Shown: piece after piece, positions 37,999 through 49,900 of the stretch
How positions within the stretch are numbered: the first letter of the stretch is position 1
Layout: each line of letters opens with the position of its first letter
NCBI RefSeq assembly: GCF_000237925.1
Contig: NC_031496.1
Span: forward strand, 5,191,340-5,255,339
Source of the DNA: Schistosoma mansoni
Lineage: Eukaryota; Platyhelminthes; Trematoda; Strigeidida; Schistosomatidae
DNA: 64,000 nt
Direction: 5' to 3'
Notes under the pieces: model-generated
The model's database searches: none
What the model was told of the DNA's origin: nothing
The model's input: only the letters and a program-made list of their open reading frames with translations
Translations under genes and position numbers: made by a program

Positions 37999-40900
37999 AA
38001 ATATTACAAGAAAAATATACTCACTTCGTTTTTTTCACATAGTTCTTCTTTAATTCGCTCTAAATCAGCTAGATCTGTTTCTTTTTCATGAAGTAATTGA
38101 TCGTTGGACATAGTTAAAAATGCCATAAATTCATCATGATCATAATACGCTCCATTTGGAAGAGTATGTCGATTATTTCTGGAATAACATAGGAGAAACA
38201 ACACACGATGGTGTCGACTTGAAAATTGAGTCTTTCAATTGTGATTAAATGAAACCACCAAAAAACGGATCTTATATATACACTGAACAAATTTGACAAA
38301 ACTTATTCAAATTGAGATTTACTTATGTAAATTGATAGCTTACGGTATAGTAAGAAGAATGCAATCAACTGAATATTTTATAACCATATACTACGAGTAG
38401 ATAAAGAATATTGTGATTATCGATCATATTCAACTAAGTGTTCAATGTACAGATTATCTTTTATAAAGTAGGTGAACATGACTGGTAGTGGACTCGTAGG
38501 TTAGACGAAGCGCGCATCCTGGATTCCCTTAGTACCCATATTCCATCCAATCTACATAAACTTGTGAAGTAATAACCATATCGAGAAAATCCGCACAGGA
38601 TGAGCATATGCTAAGTAAGATTAATCGAAATTCAGTCATAATATCAACAGCGGGATAATACAAACAACTACAAATCAAATTAACTGAGTTAAATTAGTTA
38701 ATAAATTAAATGTGAAGCACATTATAGACCTGTATTATATAAAATTATTAACTGAATAAATTTGTTTCAATTGGTATTTACTCATTTGCTATTCGATGAA
38801 GTTGATGGAAATAATTCTTATCAGCATGGTATCTTATTGGACAATCAGATTTGTTTAGCTAATTTTAGAGGCTTTTTTCAAATGATGTCTATCAATTTAT
38901 GCAAAATATCTATAAGTGAGACGAATAGTGAATCTTTATGTAGACTTGTAGCGTATATTTTATAGATCATGTCTGAACAAGTATATGTGTGATCAGATTG
39001 TTCGAAATGTAATATGCAAATTTATCATACAATTCTGATAACCTTCTTTTCAGCGCATTATTCAAAGTTAAAAAAGGGACTAATTGTTTTAAACTTGTAG
39101 AAAATAACCCGAATTTCAAAAATGTTTTGTACAATCTGTAAAAATCCTAACTTTGGATAAGTTATATGATTGTTTTGGAAGATTTATCATGAAAATAGTT
39201 CTTAATATGATGTTATGTATTAATCTTTCGAAATAGAAACAATTAGTTTAACATCTGGTTATTATAATTTACATCAGGGACGAAGAAGCGCTGGATAGAT
39301 GTATGTGACTCCTCAGAAGCGAGTATTCACGACGTCACCGAGGATGGAATCCAGAACTTTCGGTATCGTAGCGGGACTTTAACCCCTAGACCGCATGTAA
39401 CTATTCAGTAAGATACTACTGTGAACATGGACTGAATGCAGTAAAACTGACCGTATGTTTAATATGGAAAAGAGATAAGTTCGCGCGAGACGGATTCTGA
39501 GTGCGAGTCCCGCGTGCAGGATCATGGATGCGCATTGGACGAGACAGTCATCCAGTGCATCCAGGTTTGAAATGGTGCGCTAACATTGATCGGTTCATGA
39601 TTTCAATAAAAAAAACTCAATCTCCACAACCCTATACTAGTGAAGCAAACACATTCAGTTTTTAATTTTATTCTTGAATATCGAGCATTATGTTTTCCTG
39701 TACTCGTTTGTTTACTATCTGCTTATATAGTCCGTGTTCTTATTCATTTTCGTACGTCTTTTATGTTTTTGAACTAAAACAACTTAAACTGACAAGCTAT
39801 CTTGTAATAAACTGACTACTAAATGTTGAAAATGGACAGAAATAAATGATTTGTTTTTATGTAGTATTCTAATCTGGAAGTAGTATTTATCAATAATGAT
39901 TGTTAGTCTAACAACCATTGAAGATACATCATTATTGAAGATTCCTTTAGGGATGAATCTTTTCATATATTACTAAAATCAAACCTATGAAATTTGTATT
40001 TTTTGGCTGGTACATCACAAATAAAAACATAACGCTATGATTTTATGGTTCCAGTTAACATTCAGATGGTTGAAAAATACCATAAACAAATATGGTCGGG
40101 CTTTTATCTTGATGAAAAGCCAAGGTACTTGAAGAAAAACAAGGGAAAAAGTAATCCAAAGTATAAACTTTACTGATTTAAATTAGGCTTCGTCACGGTA
40201 ATAGACAAAAAAATTATCATGAGAAATACTAATACGCGTTGTGCATGATCTTAATCTCATGACTTATCGATTCTTACATGGAAGCTTATAAGGACCATCA
40301 ATAGTACGATAAAGGACTAATAATAACGTTACATTGTTTCTTAGACTTTGATTAGCATGTTACATAAGATGACAAAACCAGTTCCTTGAAGACAAAGTAT
40401 TTGTTATACAGTGGTAATCTGATTCTTCCTTAACAATTAGCTAAGTTATAAAAAAACGATTTTTGCAAAAATTAATTTCATATAACTGGCTACATCAAAA
40501 ACGATTTTAAAGTGTTTGTCATCCGCTGAAAATTTACATTTCTAGCCCATACATTTTTATACTTTCGCACAAGGAAGTAACATATAAAAAGGCCTGTTAT
40601 TAGGGTGATGTCATATGATTATGTTCTTTGTCTTTAAATGTGTTTATAACGGCGTTCTACATTTTTACCATGAAATGATGCGAACCCAACGAAAATTTGC
40701 AAATACTGTCCACTGTCAGCTTAATAATAGCACATAAGTGAAATTAGAAATGTACTTACTTTCCTCGGCTAACTGATTCACTGCCAATCTGTGAAGATGC
40801 TTCAGAACTGCTTGTCTGGTAAGTATTGGTAGACAGAGGTACAGTGGGCGAACTTGATTCATTTTCTCGTCCAACTGAATATGGCACAGTTCGCAGCGGA

Positions 40901-43900
40901 GAAGATGAAGAGACATCTTGTGCAGATTTTGACGGGGAAATTTGATTATCTGAAGTTTGGAAAGGATATGGCGTGGACATCAACTCTTTACCAAGTAAGT
41001 GAGCTGTTTTTGAAGCACCAATTAAATTCACTAAATACGATTCGATTTCCCGCTCCAAAGGATCTTCGGTTAGTCCGAATCTCCGGCCATTAATTTGCAT
41101 GTTTCCAGGAGATGAAGATTTCGCCCAACGACATGTAACTAAACCGTTTCGAACAGCTCGAGAAAAGCATTGTTCAATTAATTCACTGTGATATTTATTC
41201 CTTGTTCTTGCTTTGAAAGGAGCAGCAATAGAATAATACAAAGCACATATATCGCCCATATGTCGTCCAGGTACCTGTAGTAAATTTAAGAAATTCAGAT
41301 GAATTACCATAAGTTTCTTGTGACAGTTGGAAATATTATTGATTACAGATGGTTTAGAACGAGTTGTAAACATAGTCACAACATTAATACAATTGAGGTA
41401 TACTGACATTAACTAGTTCACAACCTAGAAACCAAACTACTGAAATTTCCGAATGATAAACATGATTAGCAGAATTGTAGCAGAGCTAAGCACTAGGCTA
41501 CTTTACTTTGGGCATGAAATTGTAGTTGATTAGATTAACTGCTACGATTAATGGGAGGAGAAAAAAGAATATAGTTCGATGACAAGTAATATACGTAACA
41601 CTAGTAATAACATTCACTAACACTAAACAAACTAGTATGTCTGTTCTTCATGATATGAAGAAATCTGACAATATGATGTAACCATCTCCCTAATATCCAT
41701 CCTTATAATTGGTTAAAGAGTAACAGGTTTATTAACTTAAAATGAATCGTTATACTGTCAAATGTCTAATTCATAAAGTATAAAAAAGTCTTTAGATTTA
41801 TTATCACACAAAATAGTCCAATCTAAATATTAAAGGTATTTTACATCATTACTTTTAAAGCTCACGTACATTACACATTGAATATCACTATGTATATGCG
41901 GGCTGAATTAATGTAACAAAATAATAAAGGGATACAAATGAAGGATTGCGGCAAATAAACAGAATTTACAATCATCAATAAATAAAATCCTTTGAAATCA
42001 TATTTCATCCATATAGAGCCTAATCTTTATTTTAAATGCCAAACAGATAAAAAATGGATGATTGTACTAAGTCCCTTTACTATCGTACTGTTAGAACAAA
42101 AGGATACTCAGAAGTAAATAATGTGAGAGTGAGGAGACGAAAATCTGTGATACAAGGACAATGGAAGATAACAACTTCTAGCATGTCAGTTCTAAAACTG
42201 AAAGAATCTCACACATAAAGTAATACGAATCAAAAAGTATTTTTTAAAGTGAAATATGTTTTCCAGTTATAAATAAATATCTAAAAGACCAATAATGACT
42301 ATATTTTCGACTAGTAAAAAATTATAAAACTAACTCGTAAACATTTCAACTCATCAGAAACGGCAACAGTAGTAGAACAAATATAACCGCCTAAATATAT
42401 ATTAATGATCAAAATGAACGCAATATGTAATTAGATGTAAAAAATGAACAAAAACATGGGTAGAAAATGTTTTATTAAGTGTTATTTAAATCTAATAACG
42501 AAAGGTAAAATATTGAAGAGGAAGAATGCATTTGTAGAACCTCACCGAATGAATTCGAAGTAAATCCAACTCTAACGATGAACAATTATCCGAAGGATTT
42601 TATAAAGAGAATAATTAAGATCGAAGAAAAAACGGCATTATTAATAAAAAAGTTAAGTAAAAAGAATAGCTTAACAAAGTGGTGATCCCATATCGTAAAG
42701 GTATTTCAGAAGAGATCAGAAGAACTCTAACTCTTTAAAATATAAGAGTATTTTTTTGAACAAAAATCCTCTGAGATCAAAACTAGTAAGAATTAAGGAT
42801 CCAATACAAAAAGAAGAACAACAGAATTGTGTCTATGAAATCAGATGTAGTGACTGTAATGCAACGTATGTAGATGAAACATCAAGGCAACTGAATATGA
42901 GGGTGAAGGAACACAAACAATGCTTAAAGCACATTCCTAAATCCTCAGGTGATGTAAGAAAACTCGAGAACAAGTCGGCGATAGCATTACAATCGATAGA
43001 ATCGGGCCATACAGTTGATTTCAATGGCACAAGAATCCTTCAAAAAGGCTTTAATTCTTACAAAGAGAGACTAACAGCCTAAGCCCTACACATATACAGA
43101 AATCCAAACAGTAATATTAGGAGAGATGGGATGCAATTAGATGTCCCATGACAAATAATAATTAATGAATAAACCTGAACTCCTCATTTCATTTTATCTA
43201 TCTCTTATTATCTGAATAACAGCAATTACATTCAACGGTTCCAATCAGCTGTCTTATCTGAATATGCTAAACAATTAATTTGAACAATAAAATAACAAAC
43301 ATTTAGTTACAAATACATTCTTTCATACCACACGTCTCTTACACATCGATACAAATACCTACTTTAAACATCGTTAACGTTGATTGGATGACCTATTTAG
43401 TGTACAATGAACCACAGAACCATGTACCTATTTATATTCGATAATTTTGATGTTTGATTATATTTCCTTGAAAAAGCTTGTACGAGATTGTCAGGCGAAA
43501 CGTTGGATTTACTTCAAATTCATTTGGTGATATTTTACAAATACATTTTTCCTTTTTGATATCTCAAATCAACTCGGCGCCCAAATACTGTGAAACTATT
43601 CGATCAGATTTAGATGAAATTTCTTATATGAAAGGTAAAACATTTTGCCTACTTATAAACAAAAAAGTAGGCTGGAATTATATTACAAAACGTAGTCTCA
43701 ACACTTCACGAAGTTCGTTCCAGCAAAAAATCCACGTCATGAATATATCCATGAGGATTAGAAGAATATTTATCAAGCTCTAAACTCCTAGGTATGCGTT
43801 TCATTCAAAAATACTGACCAGTAATTCTCGTGATTGTTTATCAGTTTGAAAGTACTACATGAATCTAAAATGAACTACTAAGGAAGAAAAAAAATCCGAT

Positions 43901-46900
43901 GTTCATTTTTTAGAGTTATTGTTTTTTGTCTGTTGAAATACATATAAACAACCCATCAAGTTCCCAAAAAATTCGTAATCCGTAGGTTACTTTGAATAAA
44001 ATTTCAATAAAAGTCCAGTAAGTGGGACTGATTACGTGAATATAGAGAATTTTTATAAGTAATCACATAAAAATTTACTCAAATAACAAATATGTCGAGT
44101 ATCATAAGAAAGATGAAATACAATTTGACAATTTACTTTTCATGCACACTCAAAAGTGGTAATGTAAAGTGAATTATTTGAAGTCTTGCCGCACAAAACT
44201 TTATTTAAAAGAAGGAACCCATGATTATTTACGTAACTTGAAGGACTTTTCTTCAAATGAATATTAGGTTAAATGTTTAGTGGTATGTACTACTTAGATA
44301 TTTGTTATATTACTTATATAAATCTACATAGAAAATTGCACTATTGGTTCCTAGATATTTTTAACTTATATATACAGAGTTAGTGATCATTTTACATTTG
44401 TAAATAATTAGCATTTGAAAACTCAATGCAAATAATTAGGATCACAGTTAGTTTACAATTTAGATTACGGAAAATAAACTCTTACGTACAAAAACGCATA
44501 GACCTTTATAACATAATGATAAAATTTAATTTATCTAGAAAAAATGTGCCTTCAAAAGTGAAAATTAACAAACTGAAAGTATTATATGTATGAAATAACC
44601 TAGCAATAATTTCTGCTTACTATTCAATTGTCTACAAAAACTGAATAAACCCAGAATCAACAAATGTTTATCAACCATACACCTTGATATCGTTTAAAAC
44701 ACCTTGAACTTAAAACGTTCAAATACCGATAGTTCCAGAGTGTAACAAAGATATCTAAAGCACGTCTTATTTACCATTGACAAATGAACTGTAAACGCTC
44801 AATTAAAATACTTCCACTTGTCACTGAAAATTCAAGTGATTCTCCAAATGAAAAGACTAGATATTCATAGTTGTGTCACAGAACTGCATTAAAGAAGCTA
44901 ACATGACAAAGAAGGCCTGATAATCTCATCATTCTACGAAACAATCTGTGGTTATTAAGTGACATTAGAAGAATGCATAAGGCATTCACACAAGAATCAA
45001 TGTGAAGATGAAGTGATTGAATGTGCAACAGATTATTTAGTGAAATATGTCTACATAACATCAAGAAAATGAATTCCATTTGCTACTCATCCTTTATATT
45101 GAGCGCTAGCATAAATTAGATTTTCGGTCATAAAAAAACTTTGTATAAAATGGTATACAATTAAATATAGTTAGAATCCTAACAACTTAAACTATCAGCT
45201 AATAAGGATATTACATAATTACGTCTGTTACCCCCAATGGAGCATAGGCCGCCGACCAGTATTCTCCTATCCACTCTGTCCTGGGCTTTCCTTTCTAGTT
45301 CTATCCAACGTTTGTTCATTCTTCTCATGTCTGTCTCCATTTTTCAGCGTAATGTGTTCTTTGGTCTTTCTCTTCTCCTTTGGCCTTCAGGATTCCAAGT
45401 GAGGGCTTGTCTTGTGACACAGTTGGGTGCTTTCCTCGATGTGTGTCCTATCCACTTCCAGCGCTTCTTCGTGATTTCTTTCTCCGCATGAATCTGGTTT
45501 GTTCTCTCCCACAGTAGAATGTTGCTGACAGTATCTGGCCAACGGATCCGAAGTATTTTGCGCAGACAACTGTTAATAAACACTTGTATCTTTTAGATGA
45601 TGGTTTTCGTAGTTCTTCAGGTTTCCGTCCCATACAGTAGAATTGTCTTGACATTTGTATTGAAAATTCTGATCTTGGTGTTGGTTGACAATTGTTTTGA
45701 GTTGCAGATGTTCTTCAGTTGTAAATATGCTGCTCTTGCTTTGCCGATCCGCACCTTCACATCTGCATGTGATCCACCATGTTCATCAATGATGCTGCCC
45801 AGATATGTTAAGGCTTTCACATCCTCAAAAGCTTCTCCGTCAAGTGTAATTTCATTGGTGCATGCTGTATTGTATTGGAGAATCTTGCTTTTCTCTTTGT
45901 GTATACTGAAACCTACTGCTGCTACAATGGTCATCTTCTGCACTTTACATTGCGTGTGTGCCAGATTATCTGTGAAGTTTAAACCGTCTAGTCGCATCCT
46001 GGCTGTCCATAGTATCTCGTGCTTTCCTCATGATGCTGACGTCTTCATGATCAAGTCGATCACCAGGAGAAAGAGAAAGGGTGAGAGAAAGCAACCTTGT
46101 ATGACACCGATCTTTACCTTGATCGAATCAGTGAGCTGTCTTCCATGTACGATTTTGCAGTTTAATCTATCATAGAAATTCCGTATGATATTGACTATCT
46201 TCTCAGGTACGCCATAGTGTCGAAAAAGCCTCCATAGTGTTGTCCTGTCCACGCTGTCAAATGCTTTCTCGTAGTCAATGAAGTTGATGTAGAGTGATGA
46301 ATTCCATCGAATTGATTGTTCCACAATGATCCGTAGAGTTGCGATTTGGTCTGTACACGATCGATCCTTACGGAATCCAGCCCGTTGATCTCGAAGTTGG
46401 GCGTCTACGGAGTCCTTCATCCTGTTTAACAATACCATGTTGAAGACTTTTACTGGTATTCAGAGAACAGTAATGCCCCTGTTGTTATCATACTTGCTGA
46501 GATCGCCTTTATTTGGTATCTTGACCAGAAGTCCTTATTTCTAGTTTGTTGGTACTTGTTTTTCATCCCAAATCTTGCTGAAACGAGAACGTGGAGTATC
46601 TTTGCAGTTACTGCTATATCTGCTTTCAGTGCCTCTGCTGGAATGTTGTCTGGTCCTGCTGCTTTGCCACCCTTGATTTGTCTGATGGCTATGCTAATCT
46701 CTTAAATTGTTGGTGGGCCAACATTGATTTGGAGGTCCGTGGGTGCTGCTTCGGTGTTGGGTGGGTTCAGTGGGGGTGGTCGATTTAAGGGTTCCTTAAA
46801 GCGCCCTACCTACCTGTTTCTCTGTTCTTCAATGTTGGTGATTACTTTGCCTTACTTGCTTTTCACCGGTCGTTCTGGTTTACGGTAATTTCCAGCGAGC

Positions 46901-49900
46901 TTCTTTGTTGTGTCATACAGTAGTCTCATGTTTCCTTTTGTTGCAGCCTTTTCCACCGTCACTGTTAGATCTTCAACATATTTACGGTTGTCGGCTCTGA
47001 TGCTCCTCTTCATTTGCTTGTTTACTTCTGTGTATTCAGCTTGTGCCTTGGTTTTCTCTGTTGTTGTTCGGCTGATATTGATTGCGATAAGGATATACTA
47101 GATGCATAATCCAAAACTGAATTACAAGTCACTGAATAAAACAGTAACATCCGAAGAAATAAGGAAAGTGCTAATTTTAAAGCATTCACAATAATCCCAA
47201 GCAAACCAAATACTGTTATGGTTACCGTCGGTAAAGATTATTTTATGATAAAAGCAAACTTATGAATGTATCTTACTGAAAAGCTCAATCACTTTAGAAA
47301 CTAACCATGTAATTGTATATAGTGTTTTCATCTTATTATTCGCATAAACTTTCCTGCTGGTTTGATAAAAGTAGCAGAGGTCAATAAATTATGCTTATTA
47401 ACATCAACAAAAGGAGTGAATATTTAATCTTACTGTCCTTAACATAAATAGCTGTAGACAAATCATTAACAAAAACAGGACATAAGACACCGCTAATGCA
47501 TTTTGAAAAGATACTTGTAGAAAACAAGTTTAAACAAGAACACAAAGAACCATGAGCAATGAGAAATAAAATGGATTTTCAAAACACAGGCTACTTCATC
47601 ATGTGGAACTTTTATAGAAACCTTAATAAATGCAAAACTTGTACTTTTTCCACTAAAATGAATAAGTACACTAATATATATATACCTGAAGTGCTTGATC
47701 TCTGCTGAACGTTTATTTCAACAGTTAACAATTCGTTAATTCTAATGAACGCTAGCATGCTAAGAACATTCTCGTATATTTTCTCCCCTAGTTTATAAAA
47801 ATCTTAAACGTTTATCAATAACATGAGTAAACTAAAATACAAAAAGAATGATCAAAAAAATCTTATTGCTGTAATATAAAAGTAACTAGATAGCTATTAC
47901 TACATAACTATAGTTGACATTTCACAGGAGACGAAAATTGGTATAAAAGATGAATCTGTCATCGAAAGTTATACAAATACTTTTAACAGCGAATACGATC
48001 ATTCAGATAGCCTTCCTTTCAATCGCGTTTCTCAATACCTTCCCGCAGCAGACGTATAGTTTACGAAATTGGGAGGACTAAAAGCGAATATCTGGCACTT
48101 AAGCCGGGTTGGTGGGTACGCAGCATCCACTAAGTAGAGTTGGGGAACGCTGATTCCAAATCAGTGTTGTACATGAGCTCCAGGATCCTCAGAGAACAAA
48201 TGGTGTATGGACCTGTTTTTGACCACCGGTTATCATCGCACTGTATCACCTAGCGTTGCTCCACTACCTTGTGGATTAGACTTCTAGATCAAAGGCTAGA
48301 AGAGTGGGTCTCTAAGAAAATCGTCTGCTTCAGTTTGGGGACCCAGGGATTATCCGAGCCCGCACGCAAATTTAATGATAACTTCTTTGTGTGGGGCATA
48401 TATACCTTGGTACCCCTTTGTACAAATGTCTATGTGTTCAAATATATAAATGTTAATATTGAAAACTCATAAAAAGCAGACTGTTAATATATACATGATA
48501 ATTTACATCTGATTTTTGTGATGAAGCAACAGTCAGATTTAAAAGCAAATAAACTTCGTACAAGCGAGTAACATTGTCAAAACTATTAAAAATCCTTATA
48601 CAAGTGCATTTTCGCATAAACCTTATGAAGTCTACCAAACAATAACTGTTAAAACCTTACAAGAACTAAGTGTCCAAATTTTTAAAAAAAAACGTTGGTT
48701 TAGACGTTTCAGATGCACAGAAATGACGTAGACACAAGTTCTGGTTGAATCAACATGATAAAAAACGCTTTATAGTGAAACATCACCATGTTAAATGTGT
48801 AAAATATACAGTGAAAAGCGAGTAAAATTTTCATTTTCTTCAAACGGGCAAGTAATTTGTCAAAAAGACAACTGTACTTGTAGAAAAATATAAATAGCGC
48901 TGGTCTTTTAAAAACTCCAGCGATTGTCAAGTAATTAACCGATATCTGAATACTTACAGTGAGTGTTTTTATAATACACAAATTTCTTACAAAAAGATTC
49001 ATTGTTTGTAAACCATTTTGTTTTAATACGTGTACACATATAGTTCAGTAAAGTTATATTCTAATTATATTAGTACACACGTTTTCAAAAGACTACTTTG
49101 CATCGTCATGATGATAAATAGAATCTACTTTACAGTACTAAAAAGTTAAGACAATATAGTAACTGATTTTATATTGGTTGTTTGAATCATCCCATTAATG
49201 TTTAGGACGTCAATTGATCAGTCTCTTATTGACATACGTGCATCCTGTACGGATTGCTTCAATATTGCCTTAAGCTACAAACATTATGAGCAAAGATGGA
49301 TGGATGGTGGTTAGCAGTGGAATCCACGACGTGTGCTTCGTCCTATTCGGGACTCGTCAGCTGGTTGTATCTGCATCCTTGTTTCATTTCAATACGGTTG
49401 ATTAGCAATTTATGTGACATTGTAAATCGACAACATGTTATCACCAATTTCAGTTACAAAAATTAAACTGTCAAGATGATTTATGAATTACCCGATGCGA
49501 GTTAAATTTGATTTACAAACATGGAACTTATGTTCAAGTTTAACTTTCCCAATAATGACATGATGAATGTAGCCCTAATGTATTTGGAAAAAATCAACCG
49601 TCGATAAAATGCTTGTTCTTTTGAAATATTTTAGTTACTTCAGTTAACAGTTAACTTGAATTAAGTAACTAATGGAACATATAAGTAAACAAAGTGACGA
49701 CCAATGTCAAACAATTTCTTAATATTCACTTGTCATTAATGTTATAGCAAAATTCAAATTTCATACTATTAAGCAGAAAAATGTGTTTAATAAGCTGTAA
49801 ATTTATGACTGATATCCAAACTGCATTATCTTAAAGAATTCGCGAATCAAAAGGAAGAACGAACACATTATTAGAGATAGTACTAGTGGGAGTAAGGATA

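Larger units (their letters stand above)
18126..38024 (-). other. CoREST intron 5 (19.9 kb, transposon-rich)
   Basis: Holds Sm-alpha fragments, the Gypsy array (20440-25927), a degenerate tandem repeat, Penelope pieces, the inverted copy of exon 4 and four of the five N gaps. Stretches 18126-19130, 26128-28149, 30461-31402, 31761-32709 and 35443-37950 are AT-rich with no feature recognised beyond microsatellites. The region 19860-20040 is GC-richer and may be an old LTR fragment. Confidence 0.8.
38179..40759 (-). other. CoREST intron 4
   Basis: 2581 nt. Contains a truncated Sm-alpha fragment (38478-38690), two pieces of the tRNA-derived SINE (39278-39400 and 39470-39640) and part of the right arm of the inverted duplication (from 40238). 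The rest is AT-rich without features. Confidence 0.75.

Noticed and set aside
45597-46175. 192-codon open frame on +
   Set aside because: It is the antisense shadow of the RTE LINE, whose protein motifs are clear on the minus strand.
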